Source of the DNA: Mastigamoeba balamuthi
Taxonomy: Eukaryota; Evosea; Mastigamoebida; Mastigamoebidae
Assembly: GCA_902651635.1 (NCBI GenBank)
Contig: CACRSC010000472.1
Coordinates: 443,487 to 507,486, forward strand
Length of the DNA stretch: 64,000 nt
Reading direction: 5' to 3'
Shown: positions 52,862-62,518 of the stretch, piece by piece
Layout: every line of letters starts with the position of its first letter
How positions within the stretch are numbered: position 1 is the first letter of the stretch
Notes under the pieces: generated by a model
What the model was told of the DNA's origin: nothing
The model's input: the letters and a program-made list of their open reading frames with translations, nothing else
Databases searched by the model: none
Position numbers and translations under genes: made by a program

Positions 52862-54322
52862 TCAGCTACGCCTCGGGCAGACCCTGTTGAAGTCGTTGAA
52901 GTGGTTGCCGATGTACGGCGTCACCAGGAAGCCCGAGTCGGTCCACGCCCAGGGCAGGTAGCCCGAGTAGCCCAGATCCGCCAGCTTCGAGACCACGCGC
53001 CCGTGGTCCGTGCACGTCTGGCCGCCGCACCACCTGTTGGCGCCGTTGGACAGGATGGGGTCCGCCGCCAGGTTGGGCATGACCTCGCCGATGACGACGG
53101 GCTTGGACGGGCTGATGACCTTGGAGGCCTCGCGGAGCAGCGGGTTGAAGTAGGGAGTGGCCCACGAGTACCAGTGGAAGTCCCAGAAGTCGAGGGCCAT
53201 GTCGTTCCAGAGACGCTTCTGCGTGAGGAACTTGAGGCTCGCGCTACCCAGCGAGACGGGCTGCCTGGCCCCCTTGCCGCGCAGCACCGAGAGGACGCCG
53301 TTGAACAGCGCCTTGGCGTCGGACATCCTGAACCTCGCGCAGTCGCTGCAAGGCTCGCCGCCGTCGGCGCTGTCGATGATCCACTCGGGCTCGTTGCAGA
53401 GGTCCCACGCGAAGACGCCCGCGTTGTTCTTGAGCCTCTCGACGATCGGCGCGATGGCGTTGTCGATCCACGACTGCCGAGCCCCCGCGTCGGTGAAGAT
53501 CTCACGGTGGCCGCCCTTGCCCCAGTCGAAGCTCATGAGAGCGGGGTAGACCAGCAGCCCGATGCTGTGGGGGTGAGTGCGGCGGTTTCGAGTCAGAGAG
53601 GGCGTTCCGAGAAAAGAGGCGGGATGCGAGCACCTCTTGGCGTAGTTGACGCTCTCCTCGATGTGATCGACGTACTTGTAGGGCAGACGAGCGAACCTCG
53701 AGCCGCTCCAGCACTCCCCGGGCAGGACGTCGCTCCTCGCGAACAGCCACCAGCGCACGACGCGCACGCCCTTGTCCTTCATGTCGTGGAGCTCGCGCTT
53801 GATGCCGTCGAACTTAGACTGCCAGTTGTTGTCCACTGCCGGCACGCATACGCAGTCAGTGCTGTTCGTTCGCTTGGGGGAAATGCGGTGAGGATCGCAC
53901 GGAAGTCGCCCATCCAGCCCTGAGACCAGCTGTGCTGCGCGTAGTTGACGCCCAGAGCCCACACGCGGCCGTTGAGAGCCGTCGGGACGCCGCCGCGGCA
54001 GCTCGCCGACGGGCTGCCGCCGCACCTGCCGCAGCTCCTGTCGCAGACCGGAGACCTCATGTCTGCCGGCAATTTCGTGTCAGTCGAGCCGCGCTGTGGA
54101 AGAAGCGGGGACGCACAGGGCTCGTTGCACTTCAACCAGGAGGCCTGCTGGGCACACGTGTAGCGGTGGTCCGGAGGATTGTCGCTGCAGTCGGCGTCTG
54201 GTAAAATGGAGTTGGTTTTCGCTGGTAACGAGCACCGGCAAATTCGGTGCGTGACTGCAGCGAAACCGAAGCGTACGCGCGAGGGCCACGAGGGCCACCA
54301 GGGTTATGATGGAGTAACGCAT
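52862..54322 (-). CDS. Secreted GH5-like glycoside hydrolase with an N-terminal Cys-rich module
   Basis: Four exons, 414 residues; introns 54185-54266, 53836-53900 and 53565-53633. The signal peptide is at residues 1-18 (MRYSIITLVALVALARTL). A six-or-more-Cys module follows (YTCAQQASWLKCNEPC ... VCDRSCGRCGG), resembling ShK-type knottins. The TIM barrel has WWLFARSDV, the acid/base Glu in AWDLCNEPEW, an HWY motif (DFWDFHWYSW) and the nucleophile Glu in PVVIGEVMPN. This arrangement is typical of clan GH-A, most likely GH5 endo-mannanase or endo-glucanase; the substrate is not settled. Exon 1 and its donor (CG-GT, phase 2) are the least certain; later joins restore continuous barrel text. Confidence 0.75.
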
Positions 54323-55511
54323 GGAGGAGGGCTTGCTTGATCTGCGGTGCAGTCGAGGTGTGGATGCGAGTGTGAGCAGATTTCCGTGGTTCCACGCGGT
54401 TTTGACGGCAGGCACCTGCAGTTTTCCTTCACTGCGGGTTGAACAACGGAGTAGTGCATACGCGGCGAGTGGTGCACTGAAATGCCGGCCACCGGAGAAG
54501 CGCTCTGCTCAAAAGAGGTACAGAGCGGTCACCGAGTGGTCTGCGCTTCGGACCACCAGCGCAGATGCGCATCTGAAGAAAATGGGCCCTGGGACCCGCG
54601 AGTCGCGGTTCGGTTGGCTCTGTGACGCAGGTTACGCACGACAAAAGTCTGCGAGACCATACAGCACGGCGTTCTGAAAGGGGCACTTCGCTCTCTGGAT
54701 TTTCCTTCTTGGTGGGAAAATGCGAGGTGGAATCCACTCCCATCCCCTGCGCGCTGCTCTCGTCAAGGAAGGCCTCGGTCGCTCTGGCGAGACCCGCTGG
54801 GCAACATCCACGGCCACCCAGCGTTGCTGGCGCCTCTGGAGGCCTCTGGCAGGGTTTTCCCGTGTGCTGGAACGTGGGAACTCCGTTCAGAGAATGAGAA
54901 GCCTCAAGTTCGGCAGAGTGGCCTGCGAGGACAAGTGCCAGCGCTGGCGAACCCTACAGATGACCCACGAGCCTCGGAGTGCGCAAAGGGCATGCTATTC
55001 CCCGATGGTGTGGGGGATCGGGTTCTTTTCATCGACAGCGACGACGGCTCTCTTTCACATAACGGAGAACCGCAGGATGCACTGTTAGGAAGGCGGGGAG
55101 GCCTACTAGCAGGAACAACAACGACAAGAACAGTCTCCAACAAAATAGCTGTCGGGGTCTTGGGACCCGTTCGGTGTGCCCTCTTCCCCTCTGTGCGCTG
55201 CGGTTGCGCAGGTAGTCGTGAGGCACCGGACGTCTCTTGCGAAGGTGATATCACACGCTCAGCGAATAACGAACGAACCTCATTAGCAAACGGTGTGACC
55301 GGCATACATAGGCAGTGCTTCGCTGTGTGCTGCACGGCCGAGAAAGCCCCGTCCGTGGATGCAGCGTGCGTTGCTGTGCTTCAGACGATTGGACGACCCC
55401 ATTTGTTTTGTCTTTGAACTTTCTATAGAACCCGTGGCACTGTTGCGCCCTCGTGTTGTCGTAGCTGCGCGGGGGGGAGGGAAGGGGGGGAGGAACTCGC
55501 TTCTCAGCTGC
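54323..55511. other. 1.2-kb intergenic region with clustered stem-loops; no protein gene supported
   Basis: Open frames are short and compositionally random. At about 54497-54575 three inverted repeats follow each other: GCTCTG...CAGAGC, GTGGTC-TGCGCTTCG-GACCAC, and CAGATG-CG-CATCTG. They could fold as an RNA or be chance in GC-rich DNA. No known ncRNA was recognised. Confidence 0.4.
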
Positions 55512-58500
55512 TCACTTGAGCAGGGTGCGGACGACCGAGTGTACGTTGAGCTTCTTGAGGTCGGTGTACTGCTGCCCGGTGCCGAGGAACACGATCGGCA
55601 TTCCCGTCGTGTAGACCATCGATATCGCGGCGCCGACCTTGTCGTCGATCGTGTCGAACTTGGTCAGTATGATGCCGTCGATCAGGCGCGGCGTGTGCGC
55701 CAGGCACTGGTCCGCCAGCGCCCTGTTGAACTTGGTCAGCTGGTCCACCGCGTCGTTGCCCACCAGCGCCTCCCCAACGAAGAACACCAGGTTCGGCTGC
55801 ACCGTGTTCACCAGCTGCAGAGCGCCAGCAACGTAAACACCCCGCGTGAGCTGTTGCATCTGGGGCGAGTGGGGAGTGGGTTTCGGTCCGCACCTTGGAG
55901 ATGGCACGCATGAGGGGCTCCTTGTCCTGCATTCTGCCGGCCGTGTCGATGAGCACCACATCGTACTTCTGTGTTTGGGCTGCACGGGGGAGAAAAGCGC
56001 ACGATAAGCGTGCTTGTTCACCGGCAGTACCAGATAATCAAGTATGTTGTGTTGATGGATGTGGACGTTGTTTCACAATACTTGGTAAAAAGAGAACAAT
56101 AAATGAAAATGCGCAAAGCAAACAGTACTTTCCCTCCGAACTCTGTTGTATATCTTCAGTTGAAATCAGTGCTTGACTCAGAAAATATCTTCATAGGGAG
56201 CGTTTTATGTAACATTTCTGAAGGTGCACCATCTTTTAAAACCCGCCTGCGCGACGCCTCCCCAAACGCTATTGTGGGTAGAGAGAGAGGGAGAGAGGAA
56301 GAGGTGTTTGGTGGCTGCCTACCGTATTTGATGGCCTCCTGGGCGATGCCCGTGTCGTCCTTGCCGTACCCGCGCTCGAAGAGCGGGATCGAGAGGCGGC
56401 GCGAGTGGACCCTGAGCTGCTCGACGGCGCCGCTCCTGAACGTGTCGCAGGCGGCGAGCATGACCTTGAGGCCGTTCCAGCGCAGCCACGAGGCGACCTT
56501 GGCGAGGTTGGTGCTCTTGCCGACGCCGTTGACGCCCATGAACACGATCGAGAACGGCGCGCTGCTGGCCGCGCGGTGCGCAGCAATGTCGCGCAGCACG
56601 TCGATGTTGCGCTTGGGCGTCAGGATGCGCGTCAGCGCGTTCTCCAGCGCGTCCCTGACCGTCCGGCGCACGGTGCTCAGCGCGCCGGCCCTCTGGCCCT
56701 CGAGCCCCGCGATGACGCTCTCGCAGAGCTTCTCGGCAATGTCGTAGGCGACGTTCTTGGCGTGCAGGTGCTCGCGGAACCTGCTCACGACGGGCTCGAG
56801 GTCCTCGCGCGTCAGGACCTTGTTGCCCGTGATCTTGCTCAGGAAGCCCCACACGCCCCCGGCACGCGCGTTGGCCCGCGCGCTGTCCTCGTCGTCGTCC
56901 TCGTCCTCGCCGCCGTCGTCGCCCGGCAGCCCCGAATCGAGGTCGCCAAAGCTCAGCTTGTCGGGGTCGATGGGCGCGACGTCCTCGTCCTCTGCGCCCT
57001 CGGCGTGGTCGCCCTTGTCGAGCTGCGCGATCTCCTCTTCAGTGAGGTCGTCGATCCACTTGCGCCCCTGCTTCCCCTTGCCCTTCTTCTGCGCCTTCTC
57101 GTGCCCCGCTGCCTTGCCCTTGGTGGGCGCTGTTGTGTGTGTGTGCGTGCGTGCGTGCGTGAGATGCTGCCTGCTTGCAGTGGCGACTGGGAGGGCAACA
57201 AGAAGGAAGAAGAGGGGTTGTGGGGCAACTGGAGGCCGCCAAGGCGGTTTTTGACGCCAACTGGCAGTACTATGTGCGCCCTGTCGCTGTGGAAATGGTG
57301 ACTACCCTGCCTGGTCGTCAAGCCAGGCGCGGGCATTGCAGACACACCGACAGCATGCCGAGAACCGGCACACCGCCAGCTGCCACTTCCAAGAGAGTGT
57401 GCGTGTGCGGCGTGTGGCAGAGAGCGCCACACGTATGAGGACAGAGTGTGTGGGCGGTGGACTTACACGGGGGCGACTGGCGCCGCGGCGCCACGATTGT
57501 GGGATCCGGCGGCGGCTCGTCCCCGTCGACCTCGGCCGCCTCGTCGGGCGCGCTCGGCGCCTCGGGCGACGCCGACGGGGCGTTCCTGCCCTTCCTCCTC
57601 TCGCTCTCGCCCTCGCCCTCGCCCTCGCCCTCGGCGTCTTCCTGGTCGTCTCCCTTGGCCTTTGCGCTCGCTGTTGTGTGTTGCGCACAACAGGCAGCAA
57701 ACAGCACAGGCAATCATCAGCAAAAGAAAAACACCACACCAGACACCAGGCAGGACCAGCACGCGGGCCCGTGAGGAGGCGAGTGCCCCCCCGGCCTCGT
57801 GCAAGAGGGGGGATGGGGCGGGGGGGCGTACGGTGCTTCTTTTCTTTGCCCTGCGTGCGGCCGCTGAGGACGCGCTTGCCGGCCTCGGTCTGCTCAAAGG
57901 ACCTGGGCCCTGCGCGCGACTTGCTCTGCGCCTCCAAGGCCTTGGCCTCGACCTTGAGGTACGTCCTGTCGTACACCTCCCCAAACGCCTCGTACGCGCC
58001 CCTGCAGAGGGAGCCCCCCGCGCGCTCAGAGCCCAGGCGCGGCAGCGGGGCAGGCAACGCACCTCTTGGGGCCCGTCTGCTTGTAGAGCACGCAGAACTT
58101 GCTCTTGATCCTCTCGAGCAGCTCCTCCACAAACACCAGCGACAGCAGCTTGTGGTACACGGCCTTCGAGGTGTGCCGTGCAGGTGGGCGTGGGTCAGGC
58201 AAGGGGTGGAGGGGGAGCAGCAGAGACGCCGGTGCAGCAGCAGCAGCAGCAGGCAGGGCGCACCACAAAGATGAGGCCGCAGTCGTTGGCAAAGGTCCAC
58301 TTGAGGGCGTAGGGCCCCTCGATGTGCGAGTTCTCGCCCCTGCGCTCCTGCAGGGCGCCACCAGGGCGTGAGGGCACCGACCCCCGACGACGACGAAGCG
58401 GAGCAGAACAGGGCAGAGCAGAGCAGAGCAGAGGGGCCCAGGAGGAGAAATGCACCTCGAGGAGAACGTTGCTGACGAGCGAGTCAACGGGGTTGTCGTG

Positions 58501-58572
58501 CAGCGGGGGCGTGCCCTGGCGCGACCAGAGCACGATGCCCCCCTTGGTGAAGACGGCGAAGTACTCGAGCAT
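55512..58572 (-). CDS. SRPRA: Signal recognition particle receptor subunit alpha (SRPR)
   Basis: The GTPase that docks SRP-ribosome complexes at the ER. Eight exons, 556 residues; introns 58348-58455, 58164-58263, 58002-58062, 57671-57831, 57130-57466, 55980-56322 and 55815-55893. The N-terminus ([20 protein letters not shown]) begins the SRX longin domain that binds SRPR-beta; a charged, Lys/Glu/Asp-rich linker follows; then the N domain and G domain with GVNGVGKST (G1), [11 protein letters not shown] (G2), DTAGRMQ (G3) and [12 protein letters not shown] (G4). The C-terminus matches the family (FVGTGQ-type [10 protein letters not shown]). Two introns are over 330 nt, unusual for this window. 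Confidence 0.93.
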
Positions 58573-58885
58573 TGGGGTTGGGCTGGCTATACAATCAGCC
58601 GCGTGTGGCTTATTTAGACTTGGAGGAAGAAGATCTGTTTTGTTGTCACGTGGCCGAGGTCAACCCCCAGGTCAATATGAAAAATCGTGACGTGACCCCC
58701 AATGCCGGCCAATTGCCTCGGCCACCAACCACACGAGCCCATCAACCACCAAAGCCCCGACAGACGATTCTGTTACCACTTGATTATGCGTAAGCGGTGT
58801 TTGGCTTGGTATTGACGAGAGTGGGGAGCTGTGTTGCGCGTGTGGTGTGGTGGGAAGGATAGAACGATAGTGTCCCCGTGGCCGC
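58573..58885. other. Intergenic, no gene seen
   Basis: 313 bases between the SRPRA start and the 3' end of the receptor pseudokinase gene. The SRPRA promoter should lie here. Confidence 0.5.
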
Positions 58886-61800
58886 CTAGTTGAACGCTGC
58901 GTATGCGCCGGTGAGCGCGAGGACGACGGCGCTCATCGGGGGGCGTGCGTCCGACTTGCACTTGAGGCACAGCGCTATGAGGTCCCTGAGCGGCCCCTCG
59001 GGTGCCGGCAGCTCCTTGCTGCCCGCCGCCTCCACGATCTGATCCTGCAGTTCGCATCGACTTTGAGACGCGGTCGCTGACAAGTCGGACAGAGCCCGTA
59101 CCTTGCTCTTGTAGGCCGCGAGCGGGGACTGGCCTGTCTCGAGGGCGCACATTACCAGGCCGAAGCTGAACACGTCCGAAGCGGCGGTCGCAGGGCTGCC
59201 CTGGGCTACCTCGGGCGCGGCGAACAGCGGCAGCTCCTCGGGGCGTGCGACTACCCTGTTTGCCGCTCCGAACTCGGCAACCTTGGCGTTGGCGATGTTC
59301 TTGAGCGGCAGCATCGCGAAGACGTGTATAGTCGACGGCTTGAGCGCTGTACAGCCGCCGTCAGTCCTGTCCGCACAAATCCAATGCCCGCCCCACGACT
59401 CACCTCCGTGGACGATGCCGGCCTCGTGTAGGCTCTGCAAGCCGAGGGCGATGTCGAGGGCCATCTTTACCTTGAGTTCATTGGACATGGCCTTGTCCTT
59501 CTTGGCAAGGAACTGCTCCAGAGTGCCAAACGGCGGCATCTCTGCGGATGCACTAGTGAGAAAGCGGCATGTGGGGGACTCCGTACCCGTGACTAGGCAG
59601 AAGCGAGAGCTGAGAGAGACGATGCCGTATGTGCTCACGATCGAGGGCGACTTGAGCAGGACGACCTTCTCGAGCTCGGCGACGACCGCGGGCACCTGCT
59701 CATAGTCGAGTGCGCCCGACCACTCCTTGACCCACACGTCGAGGTAGCGCCACTTGGCCACGTGCAGCCTCGCGCCCTCGGCCTCGAGGACGCGCGTCGA
59801 AGTGATCTCGACGGTCTCCCAGTCTATGCGCAGCGACTCTCTCGTCTGGGCCCTGGCGTGCAGCGTGCAGTTCCTGTTCCTCTCGGGGCACACGACGGCG
59901 ACGGACACCTTCATCTGCGTCGTGCAGTGGCCCTTGAAGTGCATGACAAACGCCGCGCAGCCACCGGCGGGAACGTCGACGATCTCGGGGGCCGCGCGCA
60001 GGTCGTAGTTCTCCGAGAACGGGCAGACGATGTTAAGCGAGATCTGCTCGGCGCCCGTGTTGGACACGGTCACCTTGAGCTGCTGCATCACGTCGATCTC
60101 GAGGTTGGTGCCAAAGTCGATGGACTCTGGCGAGAACGAGACCCCGAGGCGCTCCGCCTTGCAGTGCTTGCCCATGTTCATCGTCTCGCGCCCCCGAGAG
60201 ATGCCCCGCGACGAGGAGTGCCGTGCCAGAACGGGCTGCGGGGTAACAGCCGGGCTTGAGATGGACGGTGAGTGCGGCTCCTCGACAGTGACAGCAGACA
60301 TCGCCACCGAGCTGCCCTCGGCAAACCGACCGTCGGGAGCGCTGTCTCGGGAGTTGCCCTTCCGCTTCCTCCGCAGCAGGAAAACAACAAGCAGAGCGGC
60401 AAGGACGAGCGCCGCGCTGCCCCCGACGGCAACACCGACAGCAATGCCCACAGTGTTGCTGCCCTTCGAGGTGCCTCTGCTCACTGCTCCACTGTTGGAG
60501 CTGGAAGAGGCGAGCAGCGGATAAGAGAACTGCCCTCCAGAGACGCTGTCTGACAGCACCGAGGAACTCGCTGCGAGGTTGACAGATGACGACGAGGACG
60601 CTTCAGAGGAGCTCGCAACAACATGGCGCGAACTGGCCGGCTGCGGGCTGGAGCTGGAGCTGGAGCTGGAGCGCACATCCTCTGGCTGCGACGACGACGA
60701 CGAGGGCAGAGCAGGCGAGGGTGTGGACGAAGACCACGGTTTCTGAGAGGACGACATCACGAAAGAGGAGGAGGAGACACCGTCCAGACCACCGCCGCCG
60801 CTGCTGCTGCTGGTATGCGTCTCGGCCACGTCAAAAGCGAACAGCACCGGGGCAAACTCAGTTGTGTTGTACAGCAGAGTGACAATGCCTCTCGTGTTCA
60901 CCGAGAAGAACGAAGTGGCCGCAATAGTCTCCACTCTGCCAGTGTCCACCTGACCCGGGGTGGGACTGTAGATAGTAATAAAGTCCTTGTCGTTGCTCAT
61001 CGTGTTGCGCCCATCTGGCGACCTGCACATGCTCTGCGTTTTATCAACAGCACCCGCGCAATTTCCCTGGCAGAGAGCAGCATCACCCCATCCGACTGTG
61101 TCGACGTTCTTCGAATCGTACTCCAGAAGAACAGATCCGTGTTCTGATGAGATACCAGCGGTGAACGAACATATACATTTCATACCTGCTGTTCCGCACA
61201 CCGAAGTCGAACCTGCTAGTACAGCGGCGCGCGGCTGCAATGGTAGTGTATCGTTCGGAACAGAGCAAAGCGGAGACTGGGTTCGACCACTTGAAGAGAC
61301 GTAGATAATTTGATAGCCCGCGATAGGTGTCGGAACTGCGTCGACGTTGAGAAGCTCGACGAACTCGCCGCTAGCAGAGGTTAGCCATGGACAAACCTCG
61401 TTGATGACAATCGGGCTGTTCGCTTTCTTTGGCAAGGGCACAGTCGCGAGAACGTAATCGCCTGTCGCAGGGTCCCTGGCCAGAGAGTCGTAGTGCATTC
61501 TGCGAGACGATGTCGGGAACGCAACTGCGCATGTTCCCCGCTGGAGGTTAAGAACGGAAAAAGAAGGTTGTTTACAGGTGTATTTTATGAGGCTCGTCGT
61601 TCCGTCGGACACGTTGAGCTTCCGCAGCGCATGCATCGATTCCGCCACGTCGTGGACAATGAACAAGCCTGCCGTGTCCAACGGGGCTATCGCGGCCAAC
61701 TTTGGGTAGTCATTGGGCCGGTACACGATGGCAGAGGAGAGACTGGACTGCCCTCTTTTCGTCAGGGAGAGCGAGTACGTCGAGTTGTCGTAGACGACTA

Positions 61801-62188
61801 GGGCTGTGAAGTTCCCGCTCTTCGAATCCCACGTCATCGAGAGTACGTCCTGGTAATCCTGGGACAGTATGGGGGTGCTGCTGTGCTGAGCGCAGTCCGA
61901 CGTCGACAGCGAGCGCAGGTGGAACACTGCCGATGCCGAGCTCCTGGTGGCGGTGACGACCCAGAGCAAGCCCGGGGTGTCCGCGGTGTCCCCGGCGAGG
62001 ACGGAGGTGCCCCCGGGCAGCTGCAGCGCGCACCGCTTGGCCCAGGCGCCCGTGGAGACGTCGCCTGTTGCGTACAGCGCGTTGTCCGCGCCCACCACAA
62101 ACGCCCTCGACGGCGCACCGAGCGCACACGGGGCGAGCAGCAGCAGCGCGAGCGCCAGCGTGGGAGACGCGTGCTGGGGAGGGGCCAT
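58886..62188 (-). CDS. Type I receptor pseudokinase with lamin-tail domain
   Basis: About 1,047 residues after removing three introns (59542-59586, 59347-59403, 59045-59101), all multiples of three and without stops, so the unspliced frame stays open. Order: signal peptide (MAPPQHASPTLALALLLLAP); beta-propeller-like ectodomain; lamin-tail domain (IVINEVCPWLTSASGEFVEL); Ser-rich stalk; TM helix (VGIAVGVAVGGSAALVLAAL); MSP/ASH-like beta domain (LGVSFSPESIDFGTNL); TKL-like kinase fold. The kinase lacks a Gly-rich loop, has HGALKPSTI in place of HRDLKPxNI and EFG in place of DFG, but keeps VWVKEW (Lys), APE and the DVFSFG helix. So it probably signals as a scaffold, not a catalyst. A further 42-base in-frame intron near 61140-61185 is possible. 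ATG at 62188 chosen for the signal peptide. Confidence 0.78.
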   Translation of the reverse strand: MAPPQHASPTLALALLLLAPCALGAPSRAFVVGADNALYATGDVSTGAWAKRCALQLPGGTSVLAGDTADTPGLLWVVTATRSSASAVFHLRSLSTSDCAQHSSTPILSQDYQDVLSMTWDSKSGNFTALVVYDNSTYSLSLTKRGQSSLSSAIVYRPNDYPKLAAIAPLDTAGLFIVHDVAESMHALRKLNVSDGTTSLIKYTCKQPSFSVLNLQRGTCAVAFPTSSRRMHYDSLARDPATGDYVLATVPLPKKANSPIVINEVCPWLTSASGEFVELLNVDAVPTPIAGYQIIYVSSSGRTQSPLCSVPNDTLPLQPRAAVLAGSTSVCGTAGMKCICSFTAGISSEHGSVLLEYDSKNVDTVGWGDAALCQGNCAGAVDKTQSMCRSPDGRNTMSNDKDFITIYSPTPGQVDTGRVETIAATSFFSVNTRGIVTLLYNTTEFAPVLFAFDVAETHTSSSSGGGGLDGVSSSSFVMSSSQKPWSSSTPSPALPSSSSSQPEDVRSSSSSSSSPQPASSRHVVASSSEASSSSSVNLAASSSVLSDSVSGGQFSYPLLASSSSNSGAVSRGTSKGSNTVGIAVGVAVGGSAALVLAALLVVFLLRRKRKGNSRDSAPDGRFAEGSSVAMSAVTVEEPHSPSISSPAVTPQPVLARHSSSRGISRGRETMNMGKHCKAERLGVSFSPESIDFGTNLEIDVMQQLKVTVSNTGAEQISLNIVCPFSENYDLRAAPEIVDVPAGGCAAFVMHFKGHCTTQMKVSVAVVCPERNRNCTLHARAQTRESLRIDWETVEITSTRVLEAEGARLHVAKWRYLDVWVKEWSGALDYEQVPAVVAELEKVVLLKSPSIVSTYGIVSLSSRFCLVTGTESPTCRFLTSASAEMPPFGTLEQFLAKKDKAMSNELKVKMALDIALGLQSLHEAGIVHGGESWGGHWICADRTDGGCTALKPSTIHVFAMLPLKNIANAKVAEFGAANRVVARPEELPLFAAPEVAQGSPATAASDVFSFGLVMCALETGQSPLAAYKSKVRALSDLSATASQSRCELQDQIVEAAGSKELPAPEGPLRDLIALCLKCKSDARPPMSAVVLALTGAYAAFN

Positions 62189-62518
62189 GGGGGGAGTGGC
62201 GCGGCGCGCGAGGTTCGGGAGAGAGCGAGAAGAAATTCCTGAGTGTGGGGATGGGGCTTGGCGGGTGCACCGAAACTTGAACAAAACAACAGGCACAGGG
62301 AAGGCACGAAGAATCAGCGGGGGGCTCCGGGGTCGCCTCCGGTGTGGACCTTTCTGGCCTCGGGGAAAATCGAGTGCGGGTCAGGCGTCATCGGGGGGTG
62401 CGCGGTGAAGAAGCGGTGGGGAGTCGCGCGGCGTGCAAGCCGGAACGGCGTTGTTGCTGGGAGTGGCGGTGTGGGAATGCATGCGAGGGTGGGAAAATGG
62501 CTGGGCCTCTGGATGCCC
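62189..62518. other. Intergenic, no gene seen
   Basis: 330 bases between the receptor pseudokinase start and the Arp6 stop, G-rich on the plus strand. The receptor promoter should be here. Confidence 0.5.

Noticed and set aside
54720-55417. Protein genes in the gap upstream of GH5
   Set aside because: Competing frames on both strands, no domains, no good start context.
59347-59403. A 19-residue insert in the kinase catalytic loop
   Set aside because: A GTGAGT donor and TGTACAG acceptor bound it exactly; removing it gives HGALKPSTI.
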